This document shows, piece by piece, positions 40,067-46,675 of a stretch of DNA of 46,675 nt. Under the pieces are notes generated by a model that did not search any database, was not told where the DNA came from, and saw only the letters and a program-made list of their open reading frames with translations. Source of the stretch: an uncultured Lachnospiraceae bacterium (GTDB lineage Bacteria > Bacillota > Clostridia > Lachnospirales > Lachnospiraceae). A program made the translations under genes and the position numbers. The DNA is taken from assembly GCA_947566645.1 (NCBI GenBank), contig CANOKL010000033.1, positions 1-46,675 on the forward strand, in the 5' to 3' direction. Every line of letters starts with the position of its first letter. Positions within the stretch are counted from its first letter, which is position 1.

Positions 40067-41642
40067 AACGTTTAATACAAACGGATATTGTGACCCCGGG
40101 CTGCATTATATGGTGGATCTGTCAAGCCGCCTGGAAGAAATCAAATCAATGGTAGATGCCAGAAAATACTTTACAATCAACAGAGCCAGGCAGTATGGAA
40201 AAACAACCATACTGACTGCGCTTTCCGATTTTTTGAAAAAAGACTATGAGGTGTATAGCATTGATTTTCAGACGCTTAGCCATGCTGATTTTGAATCTGA
40301 GCGAAGCTTTGCCGCTGCTTTTTCCGAACGGATACTGGAATGTGCAGAGCAGATTCCAGAAGAGGAAGAATTTCAGCTAAAACAATATGCATCGGGCACG
40401 GCGGCGAGGGTGACGCTTTCTACCCTTTTCAGGTCACTTTCCGGGCTGTGCGAGAAGTCGGAAAAACGGATTGTTTTACTTATTGACGAAGTAGACACTG
40501 CGACAAATAACCAGGTGTTTATTGATTTTCTTGCCCAACTCCGTGCTTATTATTTAAAGAAAAACAGAACTGCTGCTTTTCAGTCTGTTATTCTGGCAGG
40601 AGTTTATGATGTGCGGAATATTAAGAGAAAGCTTCGTCCGGAAGAGGAACATAAAGTAAACAGTCCGTGGAATATTGCCGCTGATTTTCTTGTGGACATG
40701 AGCTTTTCAGCAGAAGAGATCAGGCAGATGCTCTGTGGGTATGAAGTGGATTACAATACGGGAATGGATGTTGGAAAGATGTCAGGATTTTTATATGATT
40801 ATACGTCCGGATACCCGTATCTGGTTTCACGGCTCTGTATGATTATGGATGAAAGAATACCGGGCATCCCGGATTTTCCGGACCGTTCCAGTGCATGGAC
40901 GAAGGAAGGACTTCTGACAGCGGTCAGGATGCTTTTGGAGGAGAATAACCCATTGTTTGAATCATTGATTGATAAACTGAATGTTTTCCCTGAACTGAAG
41001 CAGGTGATTATGAGGCTTCTGTTCCAGGGACAGAGTATTGCATATAATGCGGATGACAGTTCCGTTCACAATGCGAGGATGTTTGGGTTTGTCAAGGTGG
41101 AAAATTCATCAGTTTTTATTGCAAACAGGATTTTTGAGACGCGGCTGTACAATAAATTTCTGCTGGACTTTAAAGAGCAAAACAGCGAAATTTATCTGGA
41201 AGGAACACGGCAGAAAAACCAGTTTGTGATTGGAGGACATCTGAATGTAAGGTTAATACTTGAGAAATTCGTAGAGACCTTTGACTTTTTATATGGGGAA
41301 CAGAACCAGACATTTTTAGAGGACGAGGGGAGAAAGTATTTTATGTTGTTCCTGCGCCCTATTATCAATGGAACAGGCAATTGTTATGTAGAAGCGCAGA
41401 CAAGAAATCGTGAGCGGATGGATCTGGTTATTGACTACTACGGAGAGCAAAGCATCATTGAGCTCAAAATCTGGCACGGGAATGCCTATAAGGAACGAGG
41501 CGAAAAGCAGCTATCGGATTATCTTGATTATTTTCATCTGAAAAAAGGATATATGTTAAGCTTTAATTTTAATAAAAAGAAAGAAATCGGTGTAAAGGAG
41601 ATTGTACTTGGAGACAGGCTTCTGATTGAGGCGGTGGTATGA
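40059..41642 (+). CDS. AAA-ATPase-like / PD-(D/E)XK nuclease-like protein, paralogue 2
   Basis: A 527-residue full-length paralogue of the 35523 gene, sharing MRRTFNTNGYCDPGLHYMVD (compare GRTFNVSAACRRSQHYMVD), P-loop INRARQYGKTTILTAL, Walker B VLLIDEVDTATNNQVFIDFL, SPWNIAADFLVDMSFSAEEI and the nuclease core RMDLVIDYYGEQSIIELKIW. All catalytic-looking residues are kept in both, so neither is a pseudogene. Start at 40059 because CGGAGG (40046-40051) lies 7 nt upstream; it overlaps the AlaX-like gene by 8 bp. The next gene, a DUF1461 membrane protein, begins 28 bp later. Role unknown. Confidence 0.82.
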   Translation: MRRTFNTNGYCDPGLHYMVDLSSRLEEIKSMVDARKYFTINRARQYGKTTILTALSDFLKKDYEVYSIDFQTLSHADFESERSFAAAFSERILECAEQIPEEEEFQLKQYASGTAARVTLSTLFRSLSGLCEKSEKRIVLLIDEVDTATNNQVFIDFLAQLRAYYLKKNRTAAFQSVILAGVYDVRNIKRKLRPEEEHKVNSPWNIAADFLVDMSFSAEEIRQMLCGYEVDYNTGMDVGKMSGFLYDYTSGYPYLVSRLCMIMDERIPGIPDFPDRSSAWTKEGLLTAVRMLLEENNPLFESLIDKLNVFPELKQVIMRLLFQGQSIAYNADDSSVHNARMFGFVKVENSSVFIANRIFETRLYNKFLLDFKEQNSEIYLEGTRQKNQFVIGGHLNVRLILEKFVETFDFLYGEQNQTFLEDEGRKYFMLFLRPIINGTGNCYVEAQTRNRERMDLVIDYYGEQSIIELKIWHGNAYKERGEKQLSDYLDYFHLKKGYMLSFNFNKKKEIGVKEIVLGDRLLIEAVV

Positions 41643-41670
41643 CGATCATATAGAGAAGATTGGAGAAACT

Positions 41671-42381
41671 ATGACAAAATTAAAGACAATATTGGCAGTA
41701 CTTGCTATGTTTTTTATGATTATTGCAGCTCTGCTCACCAGCTTTCAGATTGCAATCTATGGGGATCCCCAGTATGGCTTTTATGAATCCCTGTATGAGA
41801 AATACCATGTGACAGAGGATCTTCATATGGAGCTTTCTGATGTCATGGAGGTGACGGATTACATGATGGCATACCTGATCGGGGAGGAGGACGAACTGTC
41901 CATTGTGACAGATGTGGACGGAAGAGAACAGGATTTCTTCAATGAGCAGGACCGGCTTCATATGGCAGACGTGAAAAATCTTTTTTTGGGCGGGCTTAAG
42001 GTGCGGACGGTACTTCTGATCCTGGCAGCGTTGATTGTCATCGTGCTTGCAGTGTGGAAGGCGGAGGTAAGGGAGCTTCTTACAAGGGCATATTCCTGGG
42101 CGCTGGGTGTGTTTGCCGCGGCGATTGTATTCCTTGGAATTGGATTTGCCATTGACTTCACGGCGTGCTTCCGGGTTTTCCATGAGATCTTTTTTACAAA
42201 TGACCTGTGGATGTTCGATCCGGCAGAGGATTATATGATCCGCATGCTGCCGGAGGGCTTTTTCTCGGATATGGTGATCCGGATCGGGCTGATCTTCCTG
42301 GGATTTCTTCTGGGAATCTGGATTCTTCTGAGAGTCTGGAGGATGCTTGCGGAGCGGGTTAAGAAGGAAAAGCGGTTCTAA
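41671..42381 (+). CDS. DUF1461/TIGR01906-family integral membrane protein
   Basis: A 236-residue membrane protein with four spans: near residues 5-30 (ILAVLAMFFMIIAALLTSFQ), 115-135 (TVLLILAALIVIVLAVWKA), 150-175 and 215-232. Between spans 1 and 2 is a long extracytoplasmic segment with the family pattern YEKYHVTEDLHMELSDVMEV, then TDYMMAYLIG and FNEQDRLHMADVKNLFLG. The function of the family is unknown. Start at 41671 has GGAG about 8 nt upstream; the frame continues back to 41626 inside the preceding gene. Likely last gene of the argS operon; a structured repeat follows. Confidence 0.82.
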   Translation: MTKLKTILAVLAMFFMIIAALLTSFQIAIYGDPQYGFYESLYEKYHVTEDLHMELSDVMEVTDYMMAYLIGEEDELSIVTDVDGREQDFFNEQDRLHMADVKNLFLGGLKVRTVLLILAALIVIVLAVWKAEVRELLTRAYSWALGVFAAAIVFLGIGFAIDFTACFRVFHEIFFTNDLWMFDPAEDYMIRMLPEGFFSDMVIRIGLIFLGFLLGIWILLRVWRMLAERVKKEKRF

Positions 42382-42394
42382 ATGAAGTGAACAG

Positions 42395-42552
42395 GTAACT
42401 ACTCAGCAGGTCTGTGCAGGGTCTGCCCCAGCGAAGCGAGGGTATTTACTGCACAGACCGTAAGAAAGTGATTCAGGAGTGCAAAAATCCCATTGCCGAA
42501 GGCAATTTCAAATGGATTTTTGCATGTAACTGTGAAGGTACTGAGCAGTTAC
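42395..42552 (+). repeat. Dispersed structured element (family 1), full copy D
   Basis: Outer inverted repeat GTAACTACTCAG (42395-42406)/CTGAGCAGTTAC (42541-42552), one mismatch. Inside: hairpin GGTCTGTGCA (42409-42418)/TGCACAGACC (42450-42459), 18-mer GTAAGAAAGTGATTCAGG (42460-42477), hairpin GCAAAAATCC (42481-42490)/GGATTTTTGC (42514-42523) topped by GCC-GAA-GGC, and GTAACTG/CAGTTAC. Same order of parts as copy B at 27695 with different but compensating stem sequences. No coding capacity. Confidence 0.88.
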
Positions 42553-42564
42553 GTGAACAGTACG

Positions 42565-42593
42565 TTTATTTATGGCGGAGATTGTGTTACAAT
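42565..42593 (+). promoter_or_regulatory. Probable purL promoter
   Basis: TTTATT (42565-42570), 17-nt spacer, TACAAT (42588-42593). Good -10, weak -35. It leaves a leader of about 65 nt. No purine riboswitch or clear PurR box was recognised in that leader. Confidence 0.5.
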
Positions 42594-42666
42594 AGGTTTA
42601 TGCAGTTATCAATTGCGACTGTCGGAGTTGCTGTAGATTTATAGATTCTTTTATGGAGGAAAGCAA

Positions 42667-45600
42667 ATGAGTAATGTGAGACGAGTGTATGTAGAGAAAA
42701 AAGAAGGATTCGGAGTACAGGCCAAGGATCTGAAGCAGGAGATTGGCAGTTATCTCGGTATCCGGGATGTGAAGAATGTCCGCGTGCTGATCCGGTATGA
42801 TGTGGAGAATATCTCGGATGCGACTTTTGAGAAGGCGTGTAACGGCGTATTCTCGGAGCCGCCTGTAGACATGCTGTATCACGAGGAGTTCCCGGTGACT
42901 GAAAACAGCAGAATCTTTTCTGTGGAATTTCTTCCGGGACAGTTCGACCAGCGTGCAGATTCTGCGGTTCAGTGTGTGCAGTTTATTAAGGAAGATGAAA
43001 AGCCGGTGATCCGGACAGCTACTACCTATGTGATCGAAGGGGAAGAGCGCCCCATACCGGACGAAGAGTTTGAAGCAGTAAAGGCACACTGTATTAACCC
43101 GGTGGATTCCAGGGAAACCGGTATGGAGAAGCCGGAGACTCTGGTAGAACAATATCCGGAGCCGGAGGATGTTGTGATATTTGAAGGTTTTCAGGACATG
43201 GAAGAAGAGAGCTTAAAGGAGCTCTATGATTCCCTGGGCCTTGCCATGACCTTTAAGGATTTCCTTCATATTCAGAATTATTTCAAATCAGAAGAGAAGA
43301 GGGATCCGTCCATGACGGAGATCCGTGTGCTGGATACCTACTGGTCTGACCATTGCCGTCACACCACATTTTCTACAGAGCTTACGGATGTAACCTTTGG
43401 CGAGGGAGACTACCGGGTTCCGATTGAGGAAACCTACAGGCAGTACCTTGCGGATCACAGCGAGATTTTTAAAGGCAGGGAGGACAAGTTCGTCTGCCTG
43501 ATGGATCTGGCGCTTATGGCCATGAGAAAGCTTAAGAAGGAAGGAAAGCTTGCGGACCAGGAGGAGTCGGACGAGATCAATGCCTGCAGCATCGTAGTGC
43601 CGGTAACCGTGGACGGTGTGGAAGAGGAGTGGCTTGTGAACTTTAAGAATGAGACACATAACCACCCCACAGAGATTGAGCCTTTCGGTGGCGCGGCTAC
43701 CTGTCTGGGGGGTGCCATCCGCGACCCGCTGTCCGGGCGTACTTATGTGTATCAGGCCATGCGTGTAACCGGCGCAGCGGATCCTACAGTGCCGGTAAAT
43801 GATACTATGAAGGGAAAACTTCCCCAGAAGAAGCTTGTGCGTGAGGCAGCTCATGGCTACAGCTCTTACGGAAACCAGATCGGCCTTGCCACCGGAACAG
43901 TGAAGGAAATCTATCACCCCAATTATGTGGCAAAGCGTATGGAGATCGGAGCAGTATTGGGCGCTGCGCCCAGGCGCGCAGTTATCCGGGAGACATCAGA
44001 CCCGGGAGATATCATTATTCTTCTCGGCGGACGGACCGGACGTGACGGCTGCGGTGGGGCGACAGGATCCTCCAAGGTGCATACAGAGGAATCCACCCGG
44101 ACCTGCGGCGCAGAGGTGCAGAAGGGAAACCCGCCTACAGAGCGTAAGATTCAGCGTCTGTTCCGGAGAGAAGAGGTTAGTAAGCTGATTAAGAAATGTA
44201 ATGACTTTGGAGCAGGCGGCGTATCCGTTGCCATCGGAGAACTGGCGGACGGCCTTAAGGTGGATCTGGATAAGGTGCCGAAGAAATATGCGGGCCTTGA
44301 CGGAACCGAGATTGCCATCTCCGAATCCCAGGAGCGTATGGCAGTTGTGGTGGATCCGAAAGACGTAGAGGAATTCATGGGATATGCCAGTGAGGAGAAC
44401 CTGGAGGCCACAGAGGTTGCGGTTGTGACAGAGGAGCCAAGACTTGTCCTTTCCTGGAGAGGAAAAGAGATTGTGAATCTTTCCCGTGCATTTCTGGATA
44501 CCAACGGCGCACACCAGGAGACAATGGTTGCAGTGGATATTCCAGACAGAAAGGATACCGTACTAAGAAGAGCCGAGGAAGGAGATGTCAGGGAAAAATG
44601 GCTTGCCCTCCTGAAAGACCTGAACGTTTGCTCCCAGAAAGGGCTTGTGGAGATGTTCGATGGCTCCATCGGTGCGGCTTCGGTATTCATGCCTCACGGA
44701 GGGAAATATCAGATGACAGAGACCCAGGCCATGGTGGCGAAGCTTCCGGTTCTTACAGGAGACTGCGATACCGTAACCATGATGAGCTATGGCTTTGACC
44801 CGTACCTTTCTACCTGGAGCCCGTACCACGGGGCAATTTACGCCGTGACAGAGTCTGTGGCCAAGATTGTGGCAGCAGGCGGGGATTACAGGAAGATCCG
44901 CTTTACCTTCCAGGAGTATTTCAGGCGTATGACAGAGGATCCCCACAGATGGAGCCAGCCTTTTGCGGCGCTTCTCGGAGCTTATAACGCGCAGCTTGGA
45001 TTTGGCCTTCCTTCTATTGGCGGAAAGGACAGTATGTCAGGAACCTTTGAGGATATTGACGTGCCGCCGACCCTGGTATCCTTTGCAGTGGATGTGGCAG
45101 CAGAAAAGGATATCATTACACCAGAGCTTAAGAAGGCAGGAAATAAGCTGGTGTGGCTGCGTATTGAGACAGATGAGTACGACGTTCCGGTATATGAAAG
45201 GGTTATGGAGCAGTACGGAAAATTCACTGAGGATATCAGAAGCGGCAGGATTATCTCTGCCTATGCCCTTGACCGGCACGGTGTGATCGCGGCAGTCAGC
45301 AAGATGGCATTTGGAAATAAGATGGGAGTGAAGCTGGAGCACAATCTGGATCCAAGGGATCTCTTCGCGCCTGCTTTCGGCGACATCATCGCCGAGGTTC
45401 CGGACGGAAAGGTCGGAGAACTTGCCATTACCTATACGGTAATCGGTGAAGTGACTGCGGAGGGAAGATTCTCTTATGGGAATACAGAGATCTCCCTCTC
45501 AGAGGCAGAAGAAGCATGGACCGGAACACTGGAGAAGGTATTTGCGACAAATTCCGGTGCAAAGGGACAGGAGCAGAAGATCGAAACAGGACTTTATGAT

Positions 45601-46434
45601 ACAAAGGATGTCCATATCTGTACCCATAAGATCGGGCAGCCTACGGTATTTATCCCGGTATTCCCAGGGACAAACTGTGAATATGACAGCGCGAAGGCAT
45701 TTGAGAGAGCGGGGGCAAAGACCATTGTAAAGGTCTTCCGGAATATGAGCGCTTCGGATATTATTGATTCAGTAAATGTATTTGACAGGGCAATTTCCGA
45801 ATCCCAGATTATCATGTTTCCGGGCGGGTTCAGCGCCGGTGACGAGCCTGACGGCTCTGCCAAGTTCTTTGCCACGGCCTTCCAGAATGCGAAGATGAAG
45901 GAAGCTGTGGAGAAGCTTCTGGGCGAGCGGGACGGACTGGTTCTTGGAGTCTGCAACGGATTCCAGACACTGGTGAAGCTGGGACTGGTTCCAAACGGTG
46001 CGGTCACCGGACAGACGGCGGATTCACCTACACTGACCTATAACACTATCGGAAGACATATCTCCAAGATGGTCTATACCAAGGTGGTAACCAATAAGTC
46101 GCCATGGCTTGCAGGTACACAGCTTGGAGGGGTCTATACCAATCCGGCTTCTCATGGAGAAGGGCGCTTCGTGGCAAATGAGGAGTGGATTAAGAAACTC
46201 TTCGAGAACGGTCAGGTGGCAACACAGTACTGTGATCCGGAGGGCAATGTGACCATGAACGAAGAGTGGAATGTGAATGGATCCTACTGTGCGATTGAGG
46301 GAATCACCAGCCCGGACGGACGGGTGCTTGGGAAGATGGCACACTCCGAGAGAAGGGCAAGGTCTGTGGCTGTGAACATTTATGGGGAGCAGGATATGAA
46401 GATCTTTGAATCCGGGGTGGCTTACTTTAAATAA
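42667..46434 (+). CDS. purL: Phosphoribosylformylglycinamidine synthase (single-chain PurL/PurQ)
   Basis: A 1255-residue complete FGAM synthase that converts FGAR, ATP and glutamine to FGAM in de novo purine synthesis. Synthetase motifs include VLDTYWSDHCRHTTFSTEL, ETHNHPTEIEPFGGAAT, TGRDGCGGATGSSK and GFGLPSIGGKDSMSGTF. The C-terminal glutaminase domain begins at VFIPVFPGTNCEYDSAKAFE; MFPGGFSAGDEPDGSAKFF, the nucleophile Cys near residue 1095 in LVLGVCNGFQTL, and the His segment NPASHGEGRF complete the triad. Single-chain form, in the clostridial variant. GGAGG (42654-42658) is 8 nt before the ATG. Monocistronic here: a repeat element lies upstream and a repeated hairpin downstream, with no other pur genes in view. 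Confidence 0.97.
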   Translation: MSNVRRVYVEKKEGFGVQAKDLKQEIGSYLGIRDVKNVRVLIRYDVENISDATFEKACNGVFSEPPVDMLYHEEFPVTENSRIFSVEFLPGQFDQRADSAVQCVQFIKEDEKPVIRTATTYVIEGEERPIPDEEFEAVKAHCINPVDSRETGMEKPETLVEQYPEPEDVVIFEGFQDMEEESLKELYDSLGLAMTFKDFLHIQNYFKSEEKRDPSMTEIRVLDTYWSDHCRHTTFSTELTDVTFGEGDYRVPIEETYRQYLADHSEIFKGREDKFVCLMDLALMAMRKLKKEGKLADQEESDEINACSIVVPVTVDGVEEEWLVNFKNETHNHPTEIEPFGGAATCLGGAIRDPLSGRTYVYQAMRVTGAADPTVPVNDTMKGKLPQKKLVREAAHGYSSYGNQIGLATGTVKEIYHPNYVAKRMEIGAVLGAAPRRAVIRETSDPGDIIILLGGRTGRDGCGGATGSSKVHTEESTRTCGAEVQKGNPPTERKIQRLFRREEVSKLIKKCNDFGAGGVSVAIGELADGLKVDLDKVPKKYAGLDGTEIAISESQERMAVVVDPKDVEEFMGYASEENLEATEVAVVTEEPRLVLSWRGKEIVNLSRAFLDTNGAHQETMVAVDIPDRKDTVLRRAEEGDVREKWLALLKDLNVCSQKGLVEMFDGSIGAASVFMPHGGKYQMTETQAMVAKLPVLTGDCDTVTMMSYGFDPYLSTWSPYHGAIYAVTESVAKIVAAGGDYRKIRFTFQEYFRRMTEDPHRWSQPFAALLGAYNAQLGFGLPSIGGKDSMSGTFEDIDVPPTLVSFAVDVAAEKDIITPELKKAGNKLVWLRIETDEYDVPVYERVMEQYGKFTEDIRSGRIISAYALDRHGVIAAVSKMAFGNKMGVKLEHNLDPRDLFAPAFGDIIAEVPDGKVGELAITYTVIGEVTAEGRFSYGNTEISLSEAEEAWTGTLEKVFATNSGAKGQEQKIETGLYDTKDVHICTHKIGQPTVFIPVFPGTNCEYDSAKAFERAGAKTIVKVFRNMSASDIIDSVNVFDRAISESQIIMFPGGFSAGDEPDGSAKFFATAFQNAKMKEAVEKLLGERDGLVLGVCNGFQTLVKLGLVPNGAVTGQTADSPTLTYNTIGRHISKMVYTKVVTNKSPWLAGTQLGGVYTNPASHGEGRFVANEEWIKKLFENGQVATQYCDPEGNVTMNEEWNVNGSYCAIEGITSPDGRVLGKMAHSERRARSVAVNIYGEQDMKIFESGVAYFK

Positions 46435-46466
46435 AGAAATTGAATTCTGCCCTATGTGCCACAAAT

Positions 46467-46501
46467 TATACTCATGGCCGATGAAATCTGCCGTGAGTAT
46501 A
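46467..46501. repeat. Repeated hairpin element (family 2), copy after purL
   Basis: TATACTCATGGC (46467-46478), CGATGAAATCT, GCCGTGAGTATA (46490-46501): 12-bp stem with one G-T pair and the same 11-nt loop as at 21151. It lies 33 bp after the purL stop codon. There is no T-run, so it is not a typical terminator. Confidence 0.88.
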
Positions 46502-46641
46502 ATTACGTAATGCTATACTAGCTCTTACAGCAGTTATGAATATGACAGGACAGAGAACGACTGGATTGCAGAGCAGGAGATGGGGAAGAGGAACTATAGT
46601 TCATGAAATCAGTGCTTTGCGTGTATAGACGAAAAATATAG

Positions 46642-46670
46642 TTGACATCCTTCTGGATTAATGAGAAAAT
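46642..46670 (+). promoter_or_regulatory. Possible promoter at the window edge
   Basis: TTGACA (46642-46647), 17-nt spacer, GAAAAT (46665-46670). Perfect -35, poor -10; would drive a gene beyond the window. The stretch 46502-46641 holds no recognised gene or RNA. Confidence 0.35.
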
Positions 46671-46675
46671 CTAAA

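Noticed and set aside
42594..42666. Purine riboswitch or PRPP-type element in the purL leader
   Set aside because: The leader is only about 65 nt and lacks the conserved core of the purine aptamer; only a weak local hairpin was visible.
1..46675. CRISPR arrays, tRNA or rRNA genes, insertion sequences, prophage genes
   Set aside because: Looked for regularly spaced repeats, tRNA-like cloverleaf ends and transposase or integrase motifs; none was seen. The repeats present are dispersed and intergenic.

Overview
The window looks like chromosome of a strictly anaerobic gut-type Clostridium relative, most likely Lachnospiraceae. This is inferred from AGGAGG-type ribosome binding sites, moderate GC with AT-rich inserts, corrinoid/Fe-S anaerobic metabolism, a clostridial single-chain PurL, and a flavin reductase-rubredoxin fusion. 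No rRNA, tRNA, transposase, integrase or CRISPR array was recognised.

Layout. (1) 1-1459: a graveyard of defence or toxin-antitoxin genes: a frameshifted DUF1016 remnant, short decayed fragments, and an orphan YgiT/MqsA-type zinc-finger HTH protein that looks C-terminally truncated. (2) 1484-18174: a ~16.7 kb corrinoid methyl-transfer island, all on the + strand. It holds a RACo/RamA-type corrinoid activator, a PucR-type regulator, a double-cubane-cluster reductase, four UroD-superfamily methyltransferases (one with an altered zinc site), one methyl-accepting corrinoid protein, a complete OpuA/ProU-type importer, and a CUT1 sugar-type importer lacking its own ATPase. Gene debris and a partial duplication of a YdeI-like gene lie in the middle. 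Reading: substrates are imported, demethylated onto the corrinoid protein, passed to another UroD-type enzyme, and the corrinoid is re-reduced by the activator. (3) 18221-19281: an Abi_2 (AbiD/F-like) gene on the - strand, preceded by its own promoter, a ~70-nt structured RNA and a strong terminator, the layout of an RNA-controlled toxin or defence system. (4) 19327-21228: glgB with a good promoter and a repeated hairpin in its leader. (5) 21432-24762: an AT-rich three-gene operon (radical SAM/SPASM, HD phosphohydrolase, DUF2284 metal-binding protein) with its own promoter and terminator, not recognised as a known system. (6) 24821-30343: a TetR regulator, then a putative DNA-repair pair (SplB-like radical SAM plus its DUF4130 partner) behind a consensus promoter with two LexA boxes, then a nuclease-helicase of the DinG/XPD type. 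(7) 30350-35280: a GntR-controlled ABC exporter, an XRE membrane regulator, endonuclease IV and the flavin reductase-rubredoxin. (8) 35523-42381: two paralogous AAA-ATPase/PD-(D/E)XK proteins flanking argS and an AlaX-type editing protein, then a DUF1461 membrane protein. (9) 42667-46434: purL.

Three signals go beyond the gene list. First, a dispersed intergenic element (best copies 27695-27828 and 42395-42552, fragments at 25356, 27829 and 32302) has a conserved 18-mer next to hairpins whose arms differ between copies but keep pairing. Second, another repeated hairpin occurs at 21151, 32270 and 46467; in two cases it lies in the 5' leader of a gene. Third, there is the RNA-Abi unit. Function assignments come from reading motifs by eye; no database search was run.
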